DNA of 64,000 bases from Stappia indica. Its GTDB lineage: Bacteria; Pseudomonadota; Alphaproteobacteria; Rhizobiales; Stappiaceae. The stretch spans positions 1 through 64,000 of the forward strand of contig NZ_MBQE01000003.1 in assembly GCF_001696535.1 (NCBI RefSeq), given 5' to 3'. Below are positions 38,148 to 45,561 of the stretch, in pieces. The notes under the pieces were generated by a model. It had not been told where the DNA came from. It saw nothing but the letters and a program-made list of their open reading frames with translations, and did no database searches. The translations under genes and the position numbers were made by a program. Each line of letters begins with the position of its first letter. The stretch's first letter is position 1.

Positions 38148-39263
38148 ATGAGAAGACTGGCGCGACGATCCGGTTCTGGGCAAGGGGTAATCGGCGGCAC
38201 GGCGCGCCTCTCCCGCAGCTTTTCCCGTGGCCTTGCCGCAATGCTGCTGGGCGCGCTGGTATTCGGCGGTTCTGCCGGGCGGCCTGCGGCACAAGACGGC
38301 TCGCCTCCGCAGGCGGACGGTCCTGCCTTTCTGCCCTGGCAGGAAGACGTCGTTCCGACAGATGGCGACGGCGCCGGACAAGCGCCCGGAGAAACGCCGT
38401 TCGATCCTGCACGTCTTGTCCTGATGCCGGAGCTGCGCGTCGGCATCGTCATGGATCCGGCTGCCGGCGATTTCGGTCGTGCGGCTCCCTTTCGCGAATT
38501 GCTGGAGGCGGGCCTGCACATTCCGGTCCTGCTGATCGCCTATCGCGACCTGTCCCACCTGCAGCGGGCTGTCGTCACGGGGGAGGTGCACTATGCGCCG
38601 CTCTCGGCGTCGGCATATGCGGCAGCGCAAGGGGAGTGCGCCTGCCTGGAGCCGCTCGTTGCTCCGCGCCGGGACGATGGGGAGACAGGCTGGTACGCCA
38701 TCGCACTCGCGCGGGCCGGAGAGGAGATCGACCGGCCCGCGGACATTGCGGGTCGGCGCATCGCCACCGGACCGCGCGAGGCGGTCGGCAGCCGGCTTGT
38801 CCAGCTCGCCGGCTTGTCGGCCCAAGGTGTCGATCTGGAAGGCAAGACGACCGCCGCCTCGCTCGTCGCTCATGACGATCCGCTGTCGGCCGCCTTGGCG
38901 CTGGTGCGGGGCGATGCCGATGTCGCTTTCGTCTGGTCGTCGTTGCAGGGCGCGGCGGAGGCGGGCTATTCGCGCGGCACCTTGCGCGATCTGGCCGAAC
39001 GCGGCGTCGATGTCTCAGGGCTCGAAATCGTCTGGTCATCCGGCCTGATCGCCGGCGCCCCGCATGTGGTGCGCCGGGATGTGCCGCAGGAAATCCGCAG
39101 CGAGATCTCGGCGATCATGACCGGGCAGGGCGCAGCGCAGACCGCTTCCGGCGCCGGCTTCGTCGCCGTCGGCGCAGAGGACTACGCTCCCGTCCTGGCT
39201 GCTTTTCCGCCGGATGCAGGTGCGCCGCGCGGCCGTCTTCGGCCGCTGGGCGGCGGCGACTAG
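38148..39263 (+). CDS. PhnD/SsuA/transferrin-like periplasmic binding protein
   Basis: Exported protein of 371 aa. After a basic N-terminus comes a hydrophobic stretch (about residues 27-45, FSRGLAAMLLGALVFGGSAG), then a Pro/Gly-rich linker of about 45 residues. The binding domain (about 95-350) contains ALSASAYAAAQ-like and ITEVHYAPL-type features: VTGEVHYAPLSASAYAAA, DIAGRRIATGPREAVGSRL and GDADVAFVWSSL. No ABC transporter genes adjoin it, so it may act as an orphan sensor or receptor. Start choice is tentative; a longer frame begins at 38091. Confidence 0.75.
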   Translation: MRRLARRSGSGQGVIGGTARLSRSFSRGLAAMLLGALVFGGSAGRPAAQDGSPPQADGPAFLPWQEDVVPTDGDGAGQAPGETPFDPARLVLMPELRVGIVMDPAAGDFGRAAPFRELLEAGLHIPVLLIAYRDLSHLQRAVVTGEVHYAPLSASAYAAAQGECACLEPLVAPRRDDGETGWYAIALARAGEEIDRPADIAGRRIATGPREAVGSRLVQLAGLSAQGVDLEGKTTAASLVAHDDPLSAALALVRGDADVAFVWSSLQGAAEAGYSRGTLRDLAERGVDVSGLEIVWSSGLIAGAPHVVRRDVPQEIRSEISAIMTGQGAAQTASGAGFVAVGAEDYAPVLAAFPPDAGAPRGRLRPLGGGD

Positions 39264-39270
39264 CGAGAGA

Positions 39271-39885
39271 TCAGTTGCAGCACTCGACGCTCGTGCTGAC
39301 GCGCGGACGCAGGTAGTAGGTGTCGCTGAGGGTGATGGTGGCGCTGTTGAACACGTCCTTCAGCACTGCCGCGAAGTTCGGGCGATGCTCGTATTCGGCA
39401 TGAGCGACGACCAGGTAGGTGCCTTTCTGCCGGGTGAGTTCTTGCGGCAGCTCGATCGGCGGAGCAGAGTTGGTGCCCCACTGGGACGTGTTCATCGCCC
39501 GGCTCCACACGACGCGCGGCTGGTTCACTTCCTTCATCCAGACGCTTGCGACCACCACTTTCAGCGGCGCTTCCGGATAGGGGTCGAGCACGGCGCGCGA
39601 CAGCTTCAGCAGATCGTTGACCTCCGACGACTTGAGCTTGTCGGCCTGGGCCACCAGATCGGCGACCGAGCTTGCAGCCTGGCTGACCTTGCGGTCGAGC
39701 GTCAACGCGGAGTTCAGCTCGGTCACGCCGAGGAACAGCACCAGCATGAAGGGCAGCACAAGAGCGAACTCCACCGCTGCGACGCCGCGCCGGTCGCGCA
39801 TCAGGCCGCCGGCAATCCGTGCGACGGTCTTGCGCACGATGCGGCGCGGTTCCTGCTGGCGCTCCTGCCGTTTCGGGCTGCTCAT
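39271..39885 (-). CDS. TadE/TadG-like pilus assembly pseudopilin
   Basis: Membrane protein of 204 aa. A basic N-terminus is followed by the TadE signature DRRGVAAVEFALVLPFMLVLFLG at about residues 31-53, with processing-type Glu. The periplasmic part ends VSTSVECCN with vicinal cysteines. It starts two bases after the stop of the adjacent tadE-like gene. An ATG ten codons upstream is possible. Minor pseudopilin of the tad machine, distal gene of a three-gene minus-strand unit. Confidence 0.85.
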   Translation of the reverse strand: MSSPKRQERQQEPRRIVRKTVARIAGGLMRDRRGVAAVEFALVLPFMLVLFLGVTELNSALTLDRKVSQAASSVADLVAQADKLKSSEVNDLLKLSRAVLDPYPEAPLKVVVASVWMKEVNQPRVVWSRAMNTSQWGTNSAPPIELPQELTRQKGTYLVVAHAEYEHRPNFAAVLKDVFNSATITLSDTYYLRPRVSTSVECCN

Positions 39886-39887
39886 GG

Positions 39888-40460
39888 TCACTTGCCCGCC
39901 TGTTGCGTGGTCCATGGGAAGGGTTCGTTTCTGAACACCGCGGTGGCGACCAGCAGTCGGTCGCCGGAGCTGAGGTCGCCATAGGCGGTCTTCATCATCG
40001 ACGACAGCATCGGCCAGCGGTACAGCGCCCGCACTACGATGATCTGGCCGGCTTCGCCGTGATTGTAGCCGGTGTCGGCGACCAGCTCGCCGTCTTTGAT
40101 GAGCGGCTTGGGAGTGAAGGACGAGAAGTCGTCGATCCGTTCGACGTCGATCGTGAGCCGATCCGAAGTGATCGGAAAGCCGGACAGATGCTCCAGCATC
40201 GCTTCCTTGAACTTGTCGGCGTTGAACCCTTGCGCATGGGCCTGGCCGGTGCGGATCATCCGCGCCGCATCCATTGTCGCGTTGCTGAGCACCTGGTTGG
40301 CGAAGAACGCCAGGCCGATCTCGATCACTCCGAACAGGAGCATCAGGAAAGGAACTGCGACAAAGGCGAATTCGATCGCCGTCGTTCCTTCGCGGTCTCG
40401 CACCACTGCACGCAGGGGACGCAGGCGAGCGAAGCGAGAAAGGAGACGATCTCTCAGCAT
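39888..40460 (-). CDS. TadE-like pilus assembly pseudopilin
   Basis: Membrane protein of 190 aa with the TadE motif DREGTTAIEFAFVAVPFLMLLFG (about residues 22-44) and a periplasmic region of about 140 residues. AFVAVPF and ATMDAARMIRTGQA are typical of this family. Located between the secretin-N-like protein and the second pseudopilin, all on the minus strand and divergent from flp. Confidence 0.88.
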   Translation of the reverse strand: MLRDRLLSRFARLRPLRAVVRDREGTTAIEFAFVAVPFLMLLFGVIEIGLAFFANQVLSNATMDAARMIRTGQAHAQGFNADKFKEAMLEHLSGFPITSDRLTIDVERIDDFSSFTPKPLIKDGELVADTGYNHGEAGQIIVVRALYRWPMLSSMMKTAYGDLSSGDRLLVATAVFRNEPFPWTTQQAGK

Positions 40461-40509
40461 CTGTCAGATACTCGTTGTCGGGAAGCGGTCAGGGCCGTGT
40501 GCCGGCAGG

Positions 40510-40989
40510 TCAGTTGGAAACGCCCGCTGCCTTTTCGGACATGTCGTTGCGCTGGTTGGACTGCTTGCTCAGCAGCTCGTAACCGGCATCGCCGTCGCCC
40601 ACGCGCATCACGGGTTCGCAATTGGGTGCGCAGGAATAGCTGTAGCGCTCGCCCTTGCGCTGGACCGTCACGGTGTCGCCGGATGCGGCGGAGACCGTGA
40701 TCACCTCGTCGATGATCGGCTCGCCCTTGCGGTCGAGGATCACGAGGTTCGTCGTGCCGTACAGCTTGCCGGTGACCACCACCGTCTGGCGGTCGTACAT
40801 GGTCACATCGGCGATCGCCGGGTTGCCGACGATCACGGTGTCTGCGGGCGCGTCGATGCGGAACACCTTCGCCCGGTCGGTCATGACCTGGACGCCGCTC
40901 TCCTGGGCCTGGGCGCCCGTCACGGGAAGGGTAGCCAACAGGGCCGCAGCCGTGATCGACGCAAAAAAAGCCTCGCGAAAATGCGACAT
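40510..40989 (-). CDS. Stand-alone pilus assembly N-terminal (CpaC-N-like) protein
   Basis: Exported protein of 159 aa. The signal peptide ends TGAQAQ (about residue 31). The rest matches the N-terminal pilus domain found in CpaC secretins, for example VFRIDAPADTVIVGNPAIADVTMYDRQTVVVTG-type strands, but there is no secretin domain. A CxxxC pair (SCAPNC) follows. GGAG precedes the ATG; a longer frame upstream is ignored. Likely a periplasmic accessory to the tad secretin. Confidence 0.85.
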   Translation of the reverse strand: MSHFREAFFASITAAALLATLPVTGAQAQESGVQVMTDRAKVFRIDAPADTVIVGNPAIADVTMYDRQTVVVTGKLYGTTNLVILDRKGEPIIDEVITVSAASGDTVTVQRKGERYSYSCAPNCEPVMRVGDGDAGYELLSKQSNQRNDMSEKAAGVSN

Positions 40990-41386
40990 GGGCAAGCTCC
41001 TCAGCGAAAATTCCTTCCTGAGAGTGAAGGATATTGGTGAAGGAAGGGCTAACGCCCCGCCTGTTCCGAAGCGTTCTGCGAGCATCGTTAATGTCCGGGG
41101 GCCTCCGGCAAAGATCGCCCGACCGGCGGACTCCCCGGCCGCTTGCCGTCCTTTGCGGCAGGAACGGCGCATGAGGGAGATGCACCCTGTTTGGTTAAAA
41201 TGCAGGCTCATGTATTTTTGAAGAATTAACTATAAGGTTGCTCGGTGAGAACTCCTGCATAGTCGGTGCTGAATTTAACCTTGTGGCAAGGTGTGGTTCC
41301 TATAGTGACAACATCTTCGAGCGACCGAAATAACAACAAGGTCGACGAGGTGGTGCAGACAAACAAGTGAAGTGTAGGAGCCAACC
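40990..41386. other. 397-base divergent regulatory region of the pilus locus
   Basis: No gene is seen. It separates the minus-strand pseudopilin unit from flp and is AT-rich between 41190 and 41310. It contains GGTTAAA (41194-41200) and the inverted TTTAACC (41274-41280), the 6-3-6 inverted repeat ACCTTG-TGG-CAAGGT (41278-41292) and a TATAGT at 41301-41306 that may be the flp -10 box. Confidence 0.5.
41278..41292. promoter_or_regulatory. Inverted repeat in the flp promoter region
   Basis: ACCTTG-TGG-CAAGGT lies just ahead of a TATAGT hexamer, about 95 bases upstream of the flp start. Position fits an operator at the pilin promoter; the binder is unknown. Confidence 0.35.
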
Positions 41387-41563
41387 ATGCAGAAGTTTCT
41401 TGCTCGTTTCGCCAAGGATGAGTCCGGCGCGACCGCCATCGAATACGGCCTGATCGCCGGCCTGATCGGCGTCGCCATCATCGCTGCGGTCACCCTCACC
41501 GGCACGAACCTCACGGGTCTTTTCAACCGTATCGCCGGCAAGCTGACGACCCCCGCCGTCTAA
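41387..41563 (+). CDS. flp: Flp-family type IVb pilin
   Basis: Major pilin of 58 aa. The leader MQKFLARFAKDESG is cut by prepilin peptidase after G14, giving a mature N-terminus ATAIEYGLIAGLIG with the Flp signature Glu5-Tyr6 (E19, Y20 of the precursor). A single hydrophobic helix follows and the C-terminus is NRIAGKLTTPAV. GTAGGAG precedes the ATG. It stands before cpaA with its own terminator, consistent with high independent expression. Confidence 0.95.
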   Translation: MQKFLARFAKDESGATAIEYGLIAGLIGVAIIAAVTLTGTNLTGLFNRIAGKLTTPAV

Positions 41564-41585
41564 GGCCGGTTACCGCTTTCACGGC

Positions 41586-41611
41586 TTGTCCCGGCATCGC
41601 TGCCGGGACAA
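41586..41611 (+). other. Stable hairpin just after flp
   Basis: TTGTCCCGGCA and TGCCGGGACAA form a perfect 11-bp stem with loop TCGC, starting 23 bases after the flp stop. No U-tract follows, so it probably protects the pilin mRNA from 3' decay. Confidence 0.55.
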
Positions 41612-41627
41612 ACGAAAGTGCTTGATG

Positions 41628-41656
41628 CGGGCGGCGTTAGCCGCCCGTTTCCGTTT
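41628..41656 (+). terminator. Intrinsic terminator of flp
   Basis: An 8-bp stem (CGGGCGGC, loop GTTA, GCCGCCCG) followed by TTTCCGTTT. It is the second of two hairpins after flp and would limit read-through into cpaA. Confidence 0.7.
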
Positions 41657-41784
41657 GCGGCCGGGGTGCCTGTGCCAGATGCGGTGGCAACCGGCACATC
41701 ATCAACCGGCCCTTGAGGGACACCGTTTTAGAACCGCTTCTGCCAGGGGATGCCCGGCGTGACGTCGATGCGGAGGATTGGTGC

Positions 41785-42291
41785 ATGATCGAGGCAGCGC
41801 TGCTGGTCGTCTTTCCATGTCTCGTGGCTTTCGCCGGGGCATCCGACCTGTTCACGATGACCATCCCCAACCGGGTCTCGCTTATGATGATTGCCGGTTT
41901 CGCAATGCTTGCGCCGGCCATCGGCATGGCGCCGCTCGAAATCGGCTTCCACCTGATCGCCGCCGGCATCGCGTTGTCCTTCGGGCTCGCGTTCTTCGCG
42001 TTTGGCTGGATGGGCGGCGGCGACGCAAAGCTGATGACCGTCGTTGCACTATGGCTGGGCCTGACGCCGGCTCTTGGCGAGTTTTTGCTGCTGACGAGCG
42101 TCTACGGCGCAGTGCTGACGCTGGCCATCCTCGGATTCCGGAAAGACGTGCTGTTGCCGATCGCCGCTTACCGTGTGGAATGGATCGCGCGCCTGCATGA
42201 CAACAAGACCGGCATTCCTTACGGCATCACCATCGCGATTGCCGCGTTGCAGGCCTACCCCGGATCGATCTGGTTCCGGGCGATCATGTAG
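41785..42291 (+). CDS. cpaA: Prepilin peptidase CpaA
   Basis: Membrane aspartic peptidase of 168 aa that processes Flp and the pseudopilins. The two active-site aspartates are in AGASDLFTMTIPN and in the GxGD motif GWMGGGDAKLM. Several hydrophobic helices match the minimal TadV/CpaA form without the methyltransferase domain of larger enzymes. GGAGG precedes the ATG; longer upstream starts are unneeded. Confidence 0.92.
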   Translation: MIEAALLVVFPCLVAFAGASDLFTMTIPNRVSLMMIAGFAMLAPAIGMAPLEIGFHLIAAGIALSFGLAFFAFGWMGGGDAKLMTVVALWLGLTPALGEFLLLTSVYGAVLTLAILGFRKDVLLPIAAYRVEWIARLHDNKTGIPYGITIAIAALQAYPGSIWFRAIM

Positions 42292-42364
42292 GAGAAACAA
42301 CGCAGTTCCGGGGTCTTGCGCGTACCCTGCGGTATCGTCGTCCTTCGGCAGCAGATGTCATAAG

Positions 42365-42379
42365 TTAACGAAATATAAA
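42365..42379 (+). promoter_or_regulatory. CtrA-like box 1 upstream of cpaB
   Basis: TTAA-N7-TAAA, one mismatch from the alphaproteobacterial CtrA site TTAA-N7-TTAA, in an AT-rich stretch about 165 bases before cpaB. CtrA drives pilA transcription in Caulobacter, so the association is plausible but not shown. Confidence 0.35.
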
Positions 42380-42448
42380 TGATGCAGAAGCTTTGATTTC
42401 AATTTGCGAAATGTTCAAAGTCTGTTCATCGAAATTGATCATATCTGA

Positions 42449-42464
42449 TTAACCATGTCTTGAC
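42449..42464 (+). promoter_or_regulatory. CtrA-like box 2 upstream of cpaB
   Basis: TTAA-N7-TTGAC differs at one base from the CtrA consensus TTAA-N7-TTAAC. Located about 80 bases before cpaB, it also supplies a TTGACC -35-like element. Confidence 0.4.
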
Positions 42465-42544
42465 CATTTTCCCGCCACAGTAGTCGCACGATGACCGAAG
42501 GCGCATCCGCGTCCGGTCCGCTACGATCCATGCGGGTATTGGCA

Positions 42545-43321
42545 ATGAAGATCGCACGTTTCGCCATTCTGGGCATTTCACTCGCCGCCGGCGTACTGGT
42601 GGCGCGAATGGTGATGAGCAACAATCCCGAGCCGCCGAGCGCGCCGGTGGTCGTCACCGAGACGGTTGAGAAGGACGACGTCCTCACCGTTGCCAAGGAC
42701 ATCGCCCTCGGCGAGCAACTGTCGGCGGCGGACCTGTCCTGGACCAGCTGGCCCAAGGAGCTTGCCCCGGCGACGGCGGTGTTGCGCTCTCAGCGGCCCG
42801 ACGCCATCACCGAGATCGCCGGCCGGATCGCCAAGGCGCCCGTCTATCAGGGCGAGCCGGTGCGCGAGGAGCGCCTGATCAGCAGCGATCGCGGCTTCAT
42901 GTCGACCATCCTTCCCAAGGGCAAGCGGGCCATCGCCGTTTCGGTCGAGGCGCTTACCGCCGCCGGCGGCTTCATTCTGCCGGGCGACAAGGTCGATGTG
43001 ATCCTGACGCGCCAGTCGTCCGCCCGCTCCGGCAATACGTTCACCAGCGAGACGATCCTGCAGAACGTGCGGGTGCTGGCCATCGACACCACCACCGCCG
43101 GCGAGCGCGACGAGAAGGCGCTGCCACCCGGACAGACCGCCACTTTGGAGCTCGAGCCGGCCGAGGCCGAGGTCGTCGCACAGGCCTCGCAGCTCGGCAC
43201 CATCGCCCTTGTGCTGCGCTCGGCGCAGGATTCTGCGGACGATGCCGATCCGGGTCTCGTGGGCGGCGGAGTGAATTTCGTGAAGTTCGGCGTTGCCAGC
43301 CAGGCACGGACGCAGCGGTAA
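42545..43321 (+). CDS. cpaB: Tad pilus assembly protein CpaB
   Basis: Protein of 258 aa, also called RcpC. One N-terminal membrane segment (about residues 4-24, FAILGISLAAGVLVARMV), then a SAF-type domain (about 45-110, TVAKDIALGEQLSAADLSW) and the RcpC domain with AISVEALTAAGGFILPGDKVDVIL. Two upstream in-frame ATGs (42491, 42530) are alternatives. First gene of the long cpaB-tadC run. It helps pilus secretion at the envelope with CpaC. Confidence 0.92.
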   Translation: MKIARFAILGISLAAGVLVARMVMSNNPEPPSAPVVVTETVEKDDVLTVAKDIALGEQLSAADLSWTSWPKELAPATAVLRSQRPDAITEIAGRIAKAPVYQGEPVREERLISSDRGFMSTILPKGKRAIAVSVEALTAAGGFILPGDKVDVILTRQSSARSGNTFTSETILQNVRVLAIDTTTAGERDEKALPPGQTATLELEPAEAEVVAQASQLGTIALVLRSAQDSADDADPGLVGGGVNFVKFGVASQARTQR

Positions 43322-43360
43322 CGGGCGTCGGGCGCGGTGATGACGGCAAGGAGTATTCGG

Positions 43361-44770
43361 ATGTTGGCTCAACGTTTCTTCCGGATCGGTACGGCGATCT
43401 GCCTTGTCCTGACCGGCCTTGCCGGGATGGATGCAGCCCGTGCCGACGGCTATCCAAAGGCAGTCACCATCCAGGCCGGCGAGCGGGTCGCCGGTCGGTT
43501 GCTCAAGGTCGGGCTCGGCCGCTCCGTCGTCATCAATCTCGGCGAGGAAGTGAGCGACGTCATCGTCTCCAATCCGGAGGTGGCGGACGCCGTGGTGCGC
43601 TCCTCGCGCCGGGTCTTCATCATGGGCAACAAGGCGGGGCAGGCGAGCCTGTTCCTGTTCGGCCGGGCCGGAAACCAGATCGCCAGCTTCGATCTCGCCG
43701 TCGAGAACGACACGACCGACCTCAACATGATGATCCGCCGCGCCCTTCCGGGCGCCGACATCACGGCCGAGTCGGTCAATGGCAACATCGTCCTGAGCGG
43801 CACGGCCTCCAGCACCGTCGAAGCCCAGCAGGCCGCGGATCTCGCGGCGCGCTTCTCCAAGGTCGAGGGCAGCACGCTGCCGGTCCTCAACATGGTCTCG
43901 GTGAGCGGCAAGGACCAGGTGCACCTGAAGGTGACGGTCGCCGAGGTCGAGCGCTCGATCATCAAGCAGCTCGGCGTCAACCTGTCCGGCACCATCGGCA
44001 TCGGCAATTACAGCGCCAATTTCAACAGCTCGCCCGGCTATTCGGTCAACTCGAACATCATCGGCCGCCCGAGTGCCGGCGGAGGCTTCCTTGCCGGCGG
44101 TTCGAGGCTGAATGCGGACCTGCAGGCGCTGCAGCGCGACGGTGTGATCCGGACCCTCGCCGAGCCGACGCTGACCGCGATTTCCGGCGAGAATGCCAGC
44201 TTCCTGGCCGGCGGCGAGTTCCCGATCCCGATTGCCGAGGACAACAACAAGCTCACCGTCCAGTTCAAGAAGTTCGGCGTCGGCCTCGACTTCACGCCGG
44301 TAGTTCTGAGCGGGGGACGCATTTCCCTGCGCATCAAGACCGAGGTCAGCGAGATCACCCAGGAGGGCGCGGTCTCGATCGGGACGCTGGTCATTCCCGC
44401 GCTGAAGGTGCGCCGGGCCGAGTCCACCGTCGAACTGCCCTCCGGCGGCACGCTGGTCATGGCCGGCCTGCTGAAGGAATCCTACAAGCAGGACCTCAAC
44501 GGCGTGCCCGGCCTGATGCAGGTGCCGATCCTCGGCGCCCTGTTCAAGAGCCGCGACTTCCTGCGCCAGGAGACCGAACTCGCCGTCTTCGTGACGCCCT
44601 ACACGGTCCGCCCGACGGCCCGCTCGGAGCTTGTCGAGCCGACCCGCAACCTGGCGCCGGCGACCGATGGCGAAACGATTTTCCTGAACCGTCTCAACCG
44701 CATGTACCGGGTGTCCGGCGATCCTGGACAGGGCGCCTATCACGGTCAGGTCGGCTATATCTACGAGTGA
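43361..44770 (+). CDS. cpaC: Outer-membrane secretin CpaC
   Basis: Forms the outer-membrane channel for Flp pili (RcpA). The 469-aa protein has a signal peptide (about 27 residues, ending ARADG), an N-terminal pilus domain (about 35-110, VVINLGEEVSDVIVSNPEVADAVV), a BON-like region (about 115-175) and the secretin core (about 230-440) with VPILGALFKSRDFLRQETELAVFVTPYTV. AAGGAG precedes the chosen ATG; a GTG eight codons upstream is unneeded. Confidence 0.95.
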   Translation: MLAQRFFRIGTAICLVLTGLAGMDAARADGYPKAVTIQAGERVAGRLLKVGLGRSVVINLGEEVSDVIVSNPEVADAVVRSSRRVFIMGNKAGQASLFLFGRAGNQIASFDLAVENDTTDLNMMIRRALPGADITAESVNGNIVLSGTASSTVEAQQAADLAARFSKVEGSTLPVLNMVSVSGKDQVHLKVTVAEVERSIIKQLGVNLSGTIGIGNYSANFNSSPGYSVNSNIIGRPSAGGGFLAGGSRLNADLQALQRDGVIRTLAEPTLTAISGENASFLAGGEFPIPIAEDNNKLTVQFKKFGVGLDFTPVVLSGGRISLRIKTEVSEITQEGAVSIGTLVIPALKVRRAESTVELPSGGTLVMAGLLKESYKQDLNGVPGLMQVPILGALFKSRDFLRQETELAVFVTPYTVRPTARSELVEPTRNLAPATDGETIFLNRLNRMYRVSGDPGQGAYHGQVGYIYE

Positions 44771-44781
44771 GGACCGGTCCC

Positions 44782-45543
44782 ATGCATCCTGCATCCGCAA
44801 AGCGCACTGCCGCTTCCGCAACCCGGGTCCGCGCGCTCACGCCGACCCTCGCCGTTCTCGCCGCGCTGCTGGCGGCCGGCTGCCAGACCCAGCAGCCGAC
44901 GGTGGAGACGCTTGCCACCAACGACTACCGCCTGCGTCATCCGATCGTGGTGAGCGAAGGGGTGAAGACGCTCGACCTGCCGGTGGGCAGCGACATGCGC
45001 CGCCTGTCGCCGCAGCTCTCGGCCGTCGTCTCGAGCTTCGCCGCTGAAGCCCGCTCGCGCGGCGGCGGCGCGATGGAGATTATCGTGCCGTCGGGCGCCT
45101 ACAACGAGGCGGCCGTCCATGCGGTGCTGCCGCAGATCCGCACGGCCCTGGTGCAGGGCGGCGTATCGCCCAAGCGCATCGCCACCCGCGGATATCCGGT
45201 CCAGGATCCGGGCATCTCCGCGCCGGTGCGCCTGGCCTATTCCGGCCTGCAGGCCAAGACCGGTCCTTGCGGCCAGTGGCCCGACAACATCACCGGCGGC
45301 GGCGACGGCATGCGCCACAACCCGCATCTGAACAACACGCAGTACTACAATTTCGGCTGCGCCACGCAGTCCAACCTGGCCGCCATGGTCGACAACCCGA
45401 CGGACCTGCTCTACCCGCGCGCCTCGACGCCGGCCGACCAGATCCGCCGTGGCACGGTCTACGGCAAGTATCGCGCCGGCGAGCAGACGGCGACCGACTA
45501 CAAGGAAGGCGACGGTTCGCGCGTTTCCGACGCTGCAAACTGA
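44782..45543 (+). CDS. cpaD: Tad pilus lipoprotein CpaD
   Basis: Outer-membrane lipoprotein of 253 aa needed for secretin function. The lipobox is LLAAGC with acyl-Cys at C34. The CpaD domain shows RLSPQLSAVVSSFAAEARSRG, then GPCGQWPDNI and NFGCATQSNLAAMVDNPTDLLYPR near the C-terminal half, where a Cys pair is conserved. A GTG overlapping the cpaC stop could also initiate, but the ATG has GAGGA at proper distance. Confidence 0.92.
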   Translation: MHPASAKRTAASATRVRALTPTLAVLAALLAAGCQTQQPTVETLATNDYRLRHPIVVSEGVKTLDLPVGSDMRRLSPQLSAVVSSFAAEARSRGGGAMEIIVPSGAYNEAAVHAVLPQIRTALVQGGVSPKRIATRGYPVQDPGISAPVRLAYSGLQAKTGPCGQWPDNITGGGDGMRHNPHLNNTQYYNFGCATQSNLAAMVDNPTDLLYPRASTPADQIRRGTVYGKYRAGEQTATDYKEGDGSRVSDAAN

Positions 45544-45561
45544 TCCGGAGGAGCTGGACGG

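Noticed and set aside
38148-39263. Reading the PhnD-like protein as part of a phosphonate import operon
   Set aside because: No phn genes, permease or ATPase are adjacent; the fold similarity alone does not support that function.
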